Notes under the pieces: model-generated
The model's input: only the letters and a program-made list of their open reading frames with translations
Database searches by the model: none
Told to the model about the DNA's origin: nothing
Position numbers and translations under genes: made by a program
In this document: one piece after another, positions 18,477-27,899 of the stretch
How positions within the stretch are numbered: position 1 is the stretch's first letter
Layout: each line of letters opens with the position of its first letter
Source: UBA5951 sp009936885
GTDB taxonomy: Bacteria > Pseudomonadota > Alphaproteobacteria > Puniceispirillales > Puniceispirillaceae
DNA length: 64,000 bases
Reading direction: 5' to 3'
Assembly (NCBI GenBank): GCA_937996625.1
Contig: CALKVA010000020.1
Coordinates: forward strand, 62,001 to 126,000

Positions 18477-19363
18477 GATGAATTGCTTTCAGCTGTTTTG
18501 GCAACCCAAGCCTCGCAGCAGCCTTTTGCAAGCTGTCTTACTCTGCCAATATAGCTCTGACGCTCCGTAACAGAAATAACACCTCGCGCATCGAGCAGGT
18601 TAAACAGATGGCTTGCTTTCATGCATTGATCATATGCTGGCAAAGGCAAAGCTGGTTCTGCTGAAAGTAAGTTTGCACATTCTGCCTCTGCATCATTAAA
18701 ATGAGATAGCAGAATTGCTGTATCTGCTAATTCGAAATTCCACTTTGAGAATTCTTTCTCAGCAAGATTAAAAATATCACCATAAAGTTTGCCGCCTTCA
18801 GAGGCAGGCACGCCGTCCCAATCCAGCTCATACACATTCTCAATTCCTTGTATAAACATGGCTAGACGTTCTAACCCGTAGGTTAATTCAAGAGGCACTG
18901 GATCACATTCAATTCCACCAACTTGCTGGAAGTAGGTAAATTGCGATACTTCCATCCCATCGCACCATACCTCCCAGCCAAGACCCCATGCACCAAGAGT
19001 GGGCGATTCCCAGTCATCTTCAACAAATCGAATATCATGTTTGTGAATATCTAAGCCAATTGCTTGCAATGAGCCTAGATATAATTCTTGCGAATTTTCA
19101 GGAGATGGTTTGATGATAGTCTGAAATTGATAATAATGTTGAAGCCTGTTTGGGTTTTCACCATAACGCCCGTCTGTTGGGCGCCGTGAAGGCTGCACAT
19201 AAGCTGCCTTCCAGTGGAAATCCGGGCCAAGAGAACGCAATGTGGTTGCTGGATGAAACGTGCCAGCGCCTACCTCCATATCATAGGGCTGGAGAATGAC
19301 ACATCCCTGTTTTGCCCAATATGTTTGCAGATTTAAAAAAATGGATTGGAAATCTATTTGCAT
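18473..19363 (-). CDS. glyQ: Glycyl-tRNA synthetase alpha subunit
   Basis: This 296-residue class II catalytic chain charges tRNA-Gly together with the beta subunit. It shows [20 protein letters not shown] near the N-terminus, [20 protein letters not shown], and [20 protein letters not shown]. It is the first synthetase gene of the run that continues through glyS and ppdK, and it lies 68 bases after a small membrane-protein gene on the same strand. Confidence 0.97.
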   Translation of the reverse strand: MQIDFQSIFLNLQTYWAKQGCVILQPYDMEVGAGTFHPATTLRSLGPDFHWKAAYVQPSRRPTDGRYGENPNRLQHYYQFQTIIKPSPENSQELYLGSLQAIGLDIHKHDIRFVEDDWESPTLGAWGLGWEVWCDGMEVSQFTYFQQVGGIECDPVPLELTYGLERLAMFIQGIENVYELDWDGVPASEGGKLYGDIFNLAEKEFSKWNFELADTAILLSHFNDAEAECANLLSAEPALPLPAYDQCMKASHLFNLLDARGVISVTERQSYIGRVRQLAKGCCEAWVAKTAESNSS

Positions 19364-19431
19364 CGACCAGTAGCATCTTTATAAGTTTGTCGCAACGCTA
19401 CATCAAATCACATAGTTAAATCAACATTTGA

Positions 19432-19668
19432 TTAATCAGTAATACCACAATCAGAACGATCACACCCAGCGCCAGCGGTGAAGGTTGCACAAGTAGAGCA
19501 ATAAACAGCTGCAATAGTTTCAGAATCCCTATCAGCTTTTTTGTCTGCAGTATCAGAATTACTATCATTTCTGTCTTTTAGCGCTTGTCTTTTCTCTAAG
19601 ATGCGAAAAAGATTCCAAACAGCTATAAGAATTACACCTAGCCAAATTAATTTTGAAACTGTGAACAT
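19432..19668 (-). CDS. Small membrane protein with C-terminal cysteines
   Basis: This 78-residue protein of unknown function has one N-terminal membrane helix (about residues 5-23, LIWLGVILIAVWNLFRIL) and a charged middle. Four cysteines lie near the end in the pattern C-x2-C-x9-C-x4-C (YCSTCATF, then CDRSDC), which could bind a metal. It is upstream of glyQ on the same strand and downstream of the S49 peptidase. Its length, membrane helix and cysteines make it more likely a real gene than a chance frame. I do not recognise a named family. Confidence 0.7.
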   Translation of the reverse strand: MFTVSKLIWLGVILIAVWNLFRILEKRQALKDRNDSNSDTADKKADRDSETIAAVYCSTCATFTAGAGCDRSDCGITD

Positions 19669-19735
19669 TACTCGTAATCTATCCTAAAAAAAATACACTA
19701 ATTGCGAAGACTATTTAGAGAACATCTTGTGCAAG

Positions 19736-20569
19736 CTACAATCCGAAACGCGCCCAATGATGCCTTTGATCTATTTCACCTACAAGCTCTTGCGAAATAG
19801 CAGCACCCATACTGGCAGAACTCCCTGCTAGTGAAAATAATCCTTTTTTCACGGTTATGTGCTTCAGCTTTACATTCTCACCATATCTCTGTGCTAATAC
19901 AGAATGCATTGCACCAATTTCGTCAATAAGGCCTAACTGCTTAGCTCTAGCGCCTGTCCAAAAACTGCCTGTGAATAGCGGTTCCTCTTCGTTTAATCGC
20001 TCGCCTCTTCTCGATTTAACATGAGCAATAAAATGTTCATGAATTTCAGTCTGAAGAGCTGTTAGACGTTTTACGTCTTTTGGATTTTCATTCTTAAACG
20101 GATCTAGCATGCTTTTGGATTCGCCGCTCGTATAAACACGTCTCTCCACGCCAAGCTTTGCAATAGCCTGCGTGAAGCCAAATCCTGCAGATATGACTCC
20201 AATTGAGCCAATTATTGAGGCTTCATCAGCATATATCTCATCTGCACAAGAGGCGAGCCAATAGCCCCCTGAAGCGGCAACATCCTCACAAAAAGCAATC
20301 ACTGGCGTATTATTTTTATCTGCTAAATGGCGTATCCGCTTGCCGATAAGAGCTGATTGTACAGGAGAGCCCCCTGGAGAGTTTATGCATAAAATCACAG
20401 CATCCTGCTTTTCGTCAGCAAACGCTTTTTTAATAACAGGCTCCATGGTTTCATAATTTAGGTTCTTGCGCAGAGCCCCTCCTCCAGATGCAATAACGCC
20501 TGAAAGCCTTAATACGCTAACCTTTGGGTGTTCTGATTTCCAAAACATCAGTTTTGATAGAAAAGACAT
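19736..20569 (-). CDS. S49-family serine peptidase (SppA/SohB-like)
   Basis: This 277-residue member of the signal-peptide-peptidase A family has a single catalytic unit. The nucleophile is Ser100 in EDVAASGGYWLA and the general base is Lys152 in TSGESKSMLDPF. The oxyanion segment INSPGGSP is also clear. There is no obvious N-terminal signal or membrane helix apart from a short hydrophobic start (MSFLSKLMFW), so it may be cytoplasmic or peripheral. Family members clear leftover signal peptides or damaged membrane proteins. It is followed 67 bases later by the small membrane-protein gene. Confidence 0.92.
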   Translation of the reverse strand: MSFLSKLMFWKSEHPKVSVLRLSGVIASGGGALRKNLNYETMEPVIKKAFADEKQDAVILCINSPGGSPVQSALIGKRIRHLADKNNTPVIAFCEDVAASGGYWLASCADEIYADEASIIGSIGVISAGFGFTQAIAKLGVERRVYTSGESKSMLDPFKNENPKDVKRLTALQTEIHEHFIAHVKSRRGERLNEEEPLFTGSFWTGARAKQLGLIDEIGAMHSVLAQRYGENVKLKHITVKKGLFSLAGSSASMGAAISQELVGEIDQRHHWARFGL

Positions 20570-20631
20570 TTAAACTCCGTTGTTTTATTGCGCGTTTTTA
20601 TGATTGATAGCCCACGATAAATAAGAGCAAA

Positions 20632-21387
20632 TTACCGCTTAATTCCAAGACCTTTCATAGCAAGAGAAGCATTTGAAGTCAAAGAGCCATCTGTGTTATG
20701 CAGCGTTATTCCAGGCAAAATAATAGAGCCTGTTTTGCTATTCTTGCGCGCGGAAATAATAATGCGATTTGCTGGGTTTCCGTGAACTGGCCAGATGGGG
20801 TATAAGGTTACCTCTCCTATCTTGTGAGCATTCAAGAACGAGATGACCTCATCTGTTCTATCTGCGCGTATCATAAAGCTTACATATCCTTTTGACTTAC
20901 ATGCCCATACTGCCTTTGTGAGCCAATCTGTTAAGGATAACCCATCGCCTATATGTGCAAGGTTTCGATGTCTGTTTGTTGAACGTGTCCCCGTGTTCTT
21001 ATGAAAGGGTGGATTGGCTATGACATGGTCGAAACGAGATTCAAAATCCGCAGGTAAATGTTCAATTGAAATAGGTTCTGTAGTTACCTGCTTTGACATC
21101 TGATTTGCGGCAATATTTTCTGATAATAGAGCCCCAATTTCAGGGTCTTTTTCTACTGCTACAATCTGGCATTGTGGATTTCTCCACGCAATTCCTAGTG
21201 ATACTGCACCAACGCCAGCGCCAAGATCCAATAAAAGTTCCTTATTGGCGGTGATATATGATGCAAGCAAAACAGCATCACTGCCAAAACGATAACCTTT
21301 TTTAAGTTGTTTTAATCGTACCTGTTTGCAAAATATAAAATCTTCGGTATAAAGTTCCTGATTATCATTTGAACTGCTAACACTCAT
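20632..21387 (-). CDS. tRNA1(Val) (adenine37-N6)-methyltransferase-like protein
   Basis: This 251-residue SAM-dependent methyltransferase resembles E. coli YfiC/TrmN6. Motif I is LLDLGAGVGAVSLGIAWRN and the N6-adenine motif IV is VIANPPFHKNTG. The upstream segment VRLKQLKKGYRFGSDAVLLA is the family N-terminus. TrmN6 methylates A37 of tRNA-Val; the exact substrate here is inferred. It sits 62 bases upstream of the S49 peptidase and downstream of the DUF2007 gene, the usual alphaproteobacterial neighbourhood near polyprenyl synthase. Confidence 0.88.
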   Translation of the reverse strand: MSVSSSNDNQELYTEDFIFCKQVRLKQLKKGYRFGSDAVLLASYITANKELLLDLGAGVGAVSLGIAWRNPQCQIVAVEKDPEIGALLSENIAANQMSKQVTTEPISIEHLPADFESRFDHVIANPPFHKNTGTRSTNRHRNLAHIGDGLSLTDWLTKAVWACKSKGYVSFMIRADRTDEVISFLNAHKIGEVTLYPIWPVHGNPANRIIISARKNSKTGSIILPGITLHNTDGSLTSNASLAMKGLGIKR

Positions 21388-21471
21388 GTTCTGGCATTTC
21401 CTTGCGTATCTTTCATTATGTTTTTTTATTGCGTTTTTTTAAGCGTTTTTATTAGCGGGTTGCTTAAAACT

Positions 21472-21687
21472 CTAATCATTATAATACTCCTGGGCTTCAC
21501 TCAGAATAGTTTTGGCCGCCAGAAAATAAGCTTCCTCAACCATAACCCGCCTTGGGAATGCGCCTATTCCAGCTTCCAGCATAGAGATATGCTGGTCAAA
21601 AACAAAAAATGGAATATCTGCATCATCTAGCAATGCTTGCAGATAGGTCAGCCTAATCGCGTTTGTTGTTTTTACCAATTCTACCAT
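21472..21687 (-). CDS. DUF2007 domain protein
   Basis: This 71-residue protein has the DUF2007 (putative signal-transducing) pattern: MVELVKTTNAIRLTYLQALL, then DADIPFFVFDQHISMLEAG and RRVMVEEAYFLAA. The function is unknown. It is divergent from the polyprenyl synthase gene and upstream of the tRNA methyltransferase, an arrangement seen repeatedly in alphaproteobacteria. Confidence 0.85.
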   Translation of the reverse strand: MVELVKTTNAIRLTYLQALLDDADIPFFVFDQHISMLEAGIGAFPRRVMVEEAYFLAAKTILSEAQEYYND

Positions 21688-21821
21688 TTTTGTAGTTTAA
21701 CGAAGATAGTGAAAGGGTAAACAGCTATTTCGCTTTTACATAATCCAAAATATTCGCTTGCCGAATTATAGACAACACTCTAAATCTGCACTTGGAGTAC
21801 ATTCTAAAGATCAGCGGAATA

Positions 21822-22820
21822 ATGACAGATAAGCCTTCCTTAAACCCACTTGTTGCGCTCACGCAACAAACCATGTCTGAGGTAAATAAAGTAATATTGG
21901 ACAAATTACAGTCTGATGTATCGCTTATACCGCAACTGGCAGGGCATCTAATCGCTGCAGGTGGCAAAAGATTAAGACCCATGCTGTGCATTGCCGCATC
22001 AATGGCAAGTTCTGAAAATACCAACACATCGCCCAAAAGCGCTTTATATCTAGCGGCCTCAGTGGAATTTATCCATAACGCAACACTCCTGCATGATGAT
22101 GTGATAGATTCGTCCGATCAAAGGCGCGGAAGGCAAACCGCAAACGTAGTTTGGGGAAATGAGGCTAGTGTATTGGTTGGGGATTTTTTATTTGCACGCG
22201 CATTCCAGCTTATGGTGGAGACAAATGATATTTGGGTACTCGAAAAACTTTCTGTGGCAGCGGCGCAAATAACCGAGGGTGAAGTTAAACAAATGTCCAT
22301 GCTAGGCCAACCCGATAGACCTGTATCAGATTATTTTTCAGTGATAAAGGGTAAGACGGGTGTTCTGTTCGCTGCTGCTGCTCAAACAGGGGCAAAAGTC
22401 GGTGGCGGGGATACAATAATGTGCGAGGCGTTTTATCAATACGGATTAGCACTTGGAAACGCATTTCAGATTATGGATGACGCGCTAGATTATGGCGCCT
22501 CTGACAGTCAAATTGGCAAGGACCTCGGCGATGATTTTTCAGAGATGAAAATTACACTACCTATAATTCTAGCTTGGCAGGATAGCTCTGATAAAGAGCG
22601 GGAATTCTGGGAGCGGACTCTTAACACAGGTAAGCAGCGTGAGGGTGATTTTAAGCAGGCACAACTCATTATTAATAAATATAGCTGTATTGAGAGATCT
22701 CTTGATTTTGCAACTGCAGAGGTAGCAAAGGCGATAAATGCTATCTCTGTTATTCAAGATTCGATGCTGAAGGATGCCTTAATTGAAGCTGCTGAATTTT
22801 CAGCATTTCGAGATAGCTAA
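21822..22820 (+). CDS. ispB: Polyprenyl diphosphate synthase (octaprenyl type)
   Basis: This trans-prenyltransferase of 332 residues makes the ubiquinone side chain. Both Asp-rich metal motifs are present: LLHDDVIDSSDQRRG and IMDDALDYGASDSQIGKDLG, plus GGKRLRPML near the N-terminus. The chosen start is ATG at 21822 (MTDKPSLNPLVAL); a TTG ten codons upstream is in frame but unlikely. Product length (C40 or C50) cannot be told from sequence. It is divergent from the DUF2007 gene. Confidence 0.92.
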   Translation: MTDKPSLNPLVALTQQTMSEVNKVILDKLQSDVSLIPQLAGHLIAAGGKRLRPMLCIAASMASSENTNTSPKSALYLAASVEFIHNATLLHDDVIDSSDQRRGRQTANVVWGNEASVLVGDFLFARAFQLMVETNDIWVLEKLSVAAAQITEGEVKQMSMLGQPDRPVSDYFSVIKGKTGVLFAAAAQTGAKVGGGDTIMCEAFYQYGLALGNAFQIMDDALDYGASDSQIGKDLGDDFSEMKITLPIILAWQDSSDKEREFWERTLNTGKQREGDFKQAQLIINKYSCIERSLDFATAEVAKAINAISVIQDSMLKDALIEAAEFSAFRDS

Positions 22821-22861
22821 TAATGCTAACAGCCTTATATAATAATTAACAGCGCCGAAGA

Positions 22862-23110
22862 TTAAAAGGTGGAGTTTTTGAATAACAAATCTTCCTTTAT
22901 TAAAATGGAAATCTCGTTAGCTCTATCGCCTGCACGCCTTGCCCATTTGCTGTCTAACACCTGAATTGCGGCCTCTTGATAATCTAAACAGATCAATGCC
23001 TATTGGTTTATCAAGATAGTTTCTCGGCAATCTTTCAGCGTAATTGCAGCTCCCTCTAAATCCATTTTTAATTGGTTATTGTCGATTGAATTAAATTCTT
23101 GTGATGGCAT
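22862..23110 (-). pseudogene. 81-codon gene interrupted by one in-frame TAG
   Basis: The minus strand from ATG at 23110 reads 36 codons (MPSQEFNSIDNNQLKMDLEG...), meets TAG at 23002-23000, then continues in the same frame for 45 codons to TAA at 22864-22862, ending LIKEDLLFKNSTF. Both halves look like one acidic, helical protein (DLEGAAITLKD; DYQEAAIQVLDSKWARRAG). A single substitution therefore appears to have broken it, or it is misread or recoded. The family is not recognised. It occupies the otherwise gene-free stretch between polyprenyl synthase and the RNA methyltransferase. Confidence 0.6.
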
Positions 23111-23273
23111 TTTTACCTCCGCGTCTTCGATAAGATTAAATACAACCGTAGCGAAATTAAACAGGCCTTTGGAAAAATAGAGGCTGGCAATCCATCAAGG
23201 ATTAAGTGTACATAAATTAAAACACGCGTCTATTTGCGTTAACATATTGGCGCCGATTGCAAGGAGACCTTCT

Positions 23274-24653
23274 TTGGGTACATCAAGATATTCTAAAACC
23301 GGCAAATGGCGGTCGGGGAAGCAAAAGTCAAGGTCGAACAGACAGAAACTTCCAAAAAATACTCCAGATATTAAAGTAAAAATAAACCGTATTTCTAGTA
23401 AAGGTGATGGCGTAGGATTAGCAAGTTGGAGAGAATACGAACCAGAAAATAAAGTTGAATTTTACATTCCAAATACGCTTCCAGGCGAGGTAGTGCGCGC
23501 GCAGCCAATAACTAAAATAGGCAATAGATTAGAAGCTGATTTATTGGAATTAGTGACGCCTTCACTTGAGCGGAAACCGCCAGAATGCAATTCATTTTCG
23601 AGTTGTGGCGGATGTCAATTACAGCATATGTCGTTCAGCAAATATAGGAGCTGGAAGCAACAAAGCATTCTTGAACTCCTCTATAATTCAAACATAAAAA
23701 TTCTGGATTTTGGCGGCCTTTTTACATCACAAGACCAGAAAAGACGCCGCGCAAATTTTAAGTTTAAACGCACTAAAGAAAAAAGCTTTATTGGCTTTTA
23801 TGCCAGCAGGTCATATCAAATTATCGAACTTGATAACTGCGCTGTCTTAAGCGAAGCATTACTGGTAACTAAAGAATTAATACGTGAAGGGCTTGATAGA
23901 ATTATGCCAATGGGCATTACAGTAGCGATTAATGTGAATCACTATGAGAATGGAAGCGATGTATTAATTATACCCGAACAAAAATTACCAGATAACACGG
24001 AAATAGAATTGGCTAGCTGGGCATCTGGAACCAATATTAACAGAGTTTCTATTGTGTATACAGACCGAGATAAATCGCGTTTGCTGTATCAAAATAGTGC
24101 TCCTTTCATCAAGTGGGGTGGTATCTCAATCTCTCCGCCCCCAGGCATCTTTCTACAGCCAACCCTATTCGGGGAGAATGAGCTTCAAAATCAAGTGTTT
24201 CATGCTCATAAGGGTGCGACAGATTGTTTGGATTTATTTGCGGGGTGCGGAACATTAAGCGCAAAATTGCTATCACAAAAAGTTAGGATAACCGCGATTG
24301 ATAGTCACAAAGAATGCCTTGAGGCTTATCAAAGTGGCTACAGGAATTTTGCGCAGGATAATTTATTAAAAACGGAAACCCGTAACTTGATAGAAGCACC
24401 TGTCAGATCTGAGTTCATGAAAGATTTTGATGGTATAATTCTAGACCCTCCACGCGGTGGCGCTTACTCACAAATAAAACAAATTGCGCAAACCAATTGC
24501 CCATCTGTAACTTATGTTTCGTGCAATCCCTTTAGCTTTATCAAGGATGCTAGAATATTGCTGGACGCTGATTATCAGCTAACACATTTGAGCATATTAG
24601 ATCAGTTTAACTGGACCACTCATAGTGAGTTAATTGGCAACTTCCAGAGATAA
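23274..24653 (+). CDS. Class I RNA m5U methyltransferase (RlmD/RumA-like)
   Basis: This 459-residue protein has a TRAM-like RNA-binding N-terminus, an iron-sulphur site and a C-terminal methyltransferase. The cysteines C-x5-C-x2-C occur in PECNSFSSCGGCQ, with the fourth in ELDNCAVL. SAM motif I is CLDLFAGCGTLSA, then DGIILDPPRGGA, and the catalytic cysteine is in VTYVSCNPFSF. Such enzymes make 5-methyluridine in 23S rRNA or tRNA; the exact site is unknown. The start is TTG at 23274, because AAGGAG (23261-23266) lies 7 bases before it; an earlier in-frame TTG at 23247 lacks this. Confidence 0.9.
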   Translation: MGTSRYSKTGKWRSGKQKSRSNRQKLPKNTPDIKVKINRISSKGDGVGLASWREYEPENKVEFYIPNTLPGEVVRAQPITKIGNRLEADLLELVTPSLERKPPECNSFSSCGGCQLQHMSFSKYRSWKQQSILELLYNSNIKILDFGGLFTSQDQKRRRANFKFKRTKEKSFIGFYASRSYQIIELDNCAVLSEALLVTKELIREGLDRIMPMGITVAINVNHYENGSDVLIIPEQKLPDNTEIELASWASGTNINRVSIVYTDRDKSRLLYQNSAPFIKWGGISISPPPGIFLQPTLFGENELQNQVFHAHKGATDCLDLFAGCGTLSAKLLSQKVRITAIDSHKECLEAYQSGYRNFAQDNLLKTETRNLIEAPVRSEFMKDFDGIILDPPRGGAYSQIKQIAQTNCPSVTYVSCNPFSFIKDARILLDADYQLTHLSILDQFNWTTHSELIGNFQR

Positions 24654-24703
24654 TAAGTTCTTCCTAAATTTGTTTATCAACATCTAAACAGGAATAAATT
24701 GAT

Positions 24704-24916
24704 ATGATAATAAAACGATCAATCACGATAAAGAAGCATTCAACCTCGATTTCGCTCGAAACCCCTTTCTGGGTTAGTCTGAATGAAATCGCATCTAGTC
24801 GCAAAATGTCTCTTGCATCCCTTGTAAGTGAAATAGATGAAAGAAGAAGCACACACCCTAAATTGGGGCTATCTAGCGCTGTTCGAATTTTTATTCTTGA
24901 ATATTATAAAAATTAA
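24704..24916 (+). CDS. Ribbon-helix-helix domain protein
   Basis: This 70-residue protein matches the RHH_4 type common in alphaproteobacteria: IIKRSITIKKHSTSISLETP (strand), then FWVSLNEIASSRKMSLASLV and SSAVRIFILEYY (helices). RHH proteins are usually dimeric DNA-binding repressors, but this branch has no assigned target. It lies 50 bases after the RNA methyltransferase and 83 bases before the amidotransferase on the same strand. The start is ATG at 24704; the upstream ribosome site is weak (AGGAAT). Confidence 0.8.
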   Translation: MIIKRSITIKKHSTSISLETPFWVSLNEIASSRKMSLASLVSEIDERRSTHPKLGLSSAVRIFILEYYKN

Positions 24917-24999
24917 TTAATTCTTCCTTGCTCGTAAAACTGTGTCAATTTACGCTAAGTTAGACTGAGTTAAACATTTTTGCGATGGTGAGGATAATA

Positions 25000-25713
25000 A
25001 TGAAGCGCGTGGCTATTCTTCAAACAGGGGTAAATAATCCCAAAATGTCTGCAAGCTACCCAGATTATCCTGGTATGTTTAGAAGTCTTATTGGACAGGC
25101 GCAATCAACCCCCATGATTAAACTTACAAGCTTCCCTATAATGGATGGCTCTTCCGTGCCTGAAATCAATAAATTCGATGGTTTTCTTATTACTGGTTCT
25201 GCTTCAGGTGTCTATGAGAATACAAGCTGGATGAAGTCCCTGTTTGCTCTTATTAGAGAAGCTCACAAGAGAAAGAAAAAAATAGCGGGGTTTTGCTTTG
25301 GTCATCAAGCAATAGCTGTGGCACTTGGAGGTGCGGTAATAAAATCAGAAAAAGGCTGGGGTGTAGGCATTAGAAAACATTCTATATCTGACACAAAAAA
25401 TTGGATGAGACCTGAAAAAAAAGACCTTGAGCTAATCTATATGCACCAAGATCAAGTCATAAAACTACCCGATTCTGCTGAGGTATTGAGCGGAGATGAA
25501 TTTTGTCCATTTTCAGCATTTTCTATTGGAGAGCATATATTATCCATGCAAGGCCATCCTGAATTTTCTCCTGAATTTACGCAAGATTTAATCGCATTAC
25601 GCACCCGCAACATTGGGCAAGAAAAAGCAACTATTGCTCTAGAATCACTATCAAAACCGCATGATGGGCCTATTGTCGGTCAATGGATAGTTAACTTCTT
25701 TTGCGATACATAA
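25000..25713 (+). CDS. Class I glutamine amidotransferase-like protein
   Basis: This 237-residue GMP-synthase-like amidotransferase domain stands alone. The nucleophile Cys99 sits in IAGFCFGHQAIAVALGG and the His/Glu pair is in MQGHPEFSPEF. The start is ATG at 25000 (MKRVAILQTG), with GAGG six bases upstream, rather than the ATG at 24985. Such solitary enzymes hydrolyse gamma-glutamyl compounds or supply ammonia to partners; the substrate is unknown. It is followed 64 bases later by a hydantoinase-A-like gene on the same strand, which hints at gamma-glutamyl/oxoproline metabolism, but this is inference. Confidence 0.85.
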   Translation: MKRVAILQTGVNNPKMSASYPDYPGMFRSLIGQAQSTPMIKLTSFPIMDGSSVPEINKFDGFLITGSASGVYENTSWMKSLFALIREAHKRKKKIAGFCFGHQAIAVALGGAVIKSEKGWGVGIRKHSISDTKNWMRPEKKDLELIYMHQDQVIKLPDSAEVLSGDEFCPFSAFSIGEHILSMQGHPEFSPEFTQDLIALRTRNIGQEKATIALESLSKPHDGPIVGQWIVNFFCDT

Positions 25714-25777
25714 TTAAAGCCCAATAGCGCCGAAACAATAAATATTATTTTGTGTCACTCTCCTGAGAGAAACAGAT

Positions 25778-27850
25778 ATGAGAACTATACTTGGCTTAGA
25801 TACAGGAGGCACTTTTACGGACGCGGCTATTATAAACGCCGAGGATTCGTCTGTAATTAGAACTTCAAAATCACTTACAACGAGACAAGATTTATCTATT
25901 GGTGTTGGCAATGCGATGCGCCTTGCGCTTGGCATAGAGGCTCCCAGTGACATGTTAAATTATATCTCAGAAAATTATATCTCAGGCACACATCAAAAAT
26001 TGACAATAGAAGACATAGAGCTTGTATGTCTGTCCACTACTCTTGCCACTAATTCCATAGTTGAAAATGCGGGCTCCCATGTCGCTTTAGTGCTCATAGG
26101 TTTTGCAAAAGACGTCTTGGAGCTAGGCAAGCTTGGAAAGGCAATTGGGCAAAATCCAGTAATTTTTATAGATGGCGGACATAAATCAGATGGAACCGTC
26201 CGGTCGCCGCTGGATACCAAATCACTGTTGCAAGCTATAAAATCAACTGCGCCGCAAGTATCCGCATTTGCAGTTGCAAGTTATTTTGCCACACGCAATC
26301 CAGAGCATGAAATAATAGCAAGGGATTATATCAGAGGGCATACCCAAATGCCTGTAAGTTGCAGTCATGAGCTATCTGCATCTCTTGGTGGGCCGAAGCG
26401 GGCATTAACTGCTTTTTTCAACGCAAAGCTCATAAGCTTGCTTGAAAAGCTGATAAATGCAACTCAGCAGCAGATGCACCATATTGGCCTAAACTGCAAG
26501 CTAATGGTCGTTAAAGGGGATGGATCTCTTGTTTCTGCAGATTTTGCAAGAGAGCGTCCAGTAGAAACTATTCTGTCTGGTCCAGCGGCTAGTGTCTCAG
26601 GCGCCGCATTTCTTGCAAACCAGAGAACAGCAATTATTTGTGATATTGGTGGCACAACAACCGACATTTCAATACTCAAAAATGGGATGGTTGATTTAAG
26701 CGAGGATGGCGCTAAAATTGGCGGCTGGAGCACAATGATTGAGGCTGTAAAAATATGGACAAGCGGAATCGGAGGCGATTCTGAATTACATATTGGTTAT
26801 GATTCTCCTCCATCTTTTATAAAATTAGGCCCTAGAAGAGCGCTACCGTTATCGCTTCTTGGTGCACAATTTCCAGCTTGCATTGCTATTATGGAACGTC
26901 AATTATTAGCGCCAATTGCTCTTGCCACTGATGCGCGGTTTATAATTCCACTAATGTCAGAAAAAACACCCAGCTGGCTTGCAAGGTCAGAGGCTAAAAT
27001 GGCAGGGCGCCTGATAAAAAATGGTATTTCTGCAATTGCGGATATAGCAGATACGCAAATTGCATTAGGAGCCCTTGATAGACTTATCAGCAAGGGACTT
27101 GCTCAACTAAGTTGCTTTACTCCGACAGATGCGGTGCATATTCTTGGAAGCTTCGATATCTATAATAAAAAGGCAGCCATTTTAGGTGCACAGCTATTTG
27201 CGCGGCAAAAAGACAATAAAGGGCAAGTGATTGCCAAATCTGCCGAAGCATTATCACAAATTTGCTTAGATAAATTAAGCTTTGTGTCATCTTTGAAAAT
27301 TTCAGATGCAGCAATAGCAGAAGAGGGTGGAGCAGAAAATACAGCCTCAAACACGCCTGCGATTAAAGCAGCACTCTCTGAGAGAACCCAGCAATCACAT
27401 TTGCTGCAACATGATATTCGTTTATTATCGCCAATTATAGCACTTGGCGCATCTGCAAAAACACATTATCCAAACATAGCAGAGCGTTTAAATACTTCTT
27501 TAGTTATTCCTGAATATGCGGAGGTTGCAGGTGCTATCGGCGCTGCAATCGGCTCAATTCATCAACATAGTTCGATTACAATTACGCAGCCACAAGAAGG
27601 GGTGTTTAGGGTACATTTAACAACGGGCATCGAAGATTTTGAGATGTTGGATGAGGCCATTGAAAGAGCAAAGCAAGCGGCAACAATAGTATCAGAGCAA
27701 AAAGCCACAAAAGCAGGTGCAACTAAAACCAAAACCACCTTATTTAAAAACGTTCAAAGAGCTGATCTTGGAGCTGGCAAAAGCTTGTTTATTGAAGCGG
27801 TAATAACTGCCAAAACCGCTGGGAGTGCCACCTCAAACCCTAATGTTTAA
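25778..27850 (+). CDS. Hydantoinase/oxoprolinase A-subunit-like protein
   Basis: This 690-residue protein is the ATP-dependent HyuA/5-oxoprolinase alpha type. It has the ASKHA phosphate motif GLDTGGTFTDAAI at residues 6-18, a second phosphate loop ICDIGGTTTDISIL, and STTLATNSIVE and ETILSGPAASVSGA in between. Family members hydrolyse hydantoins, 5-oxoproline or, as acetone carboxylase parts, act on ketones, normally with a HyuB partner. No HyuB gene is nearby: the next gene is the convergent uvrB. The ribosome site GAGAGAAA lies upstream of ATG at 25778. The substrate is unknown. Confidence 0.9.
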   Translation: MRTILGLDTGGTFTDAAIINAEDSSVIRTSKSLTTRQDLSIGVGNAMRLALGIEAPSDMLNYISENYISGTHQKLTIEDIELVCLSTTLATNSIVENAGSHVALVLIGFAKDVLELGKLGKAIGQNPVIFIDGGHKSDGTVRSPLDTKSLLQAIKSTAPQVSAFAVASYFATRNPEHEIIARDYIRGHTQMPVSCSHELSASLGGPKRALTAFFNAKLISLLEKLINATQQQMHHIGLNCKLMVVKGDGSLVSADFARERPVETILSGPAASVSGAAFLANQRTAIICDIGGTTTDISILKNGMVDLSEDGAKIGGWSTMIEAVKIWTSGIGGDSELHIGYDSPPSFIKLGPRRALPLSLLGAQFPACIAIMERQLLAPIALATDARFIIPLMSEKTPSWLARSEAKMAGRLIKNGISAIADIADTQIALGALDRLISKGLAQLSCFTPTDAVHILGSFDIYNKKAAILGAQLFARQKDNKGQVIAKSAEALSQICLDKLSFVSSLKISDAAIAEEGGAENTASNTPAIKAALSERTQQSHLLQHDIRLLSPIIALGASAKTHYPNIAERLNTSLVIPEYAEVAGAIGAAIGSIHQHSSITITQPQEGVFRVHLTTGIEDFEMLDEAIERAKQAATIVSEQKATKAGATKTKTTLFKNVQRADLGAGKSLFIEAVITAKTAGSATSNPNV

Positions 27851-27899
27851 TCGCCCCCTCACTTCTTGATTTGGCCTCAACATTATAGATGTTTGAGTT

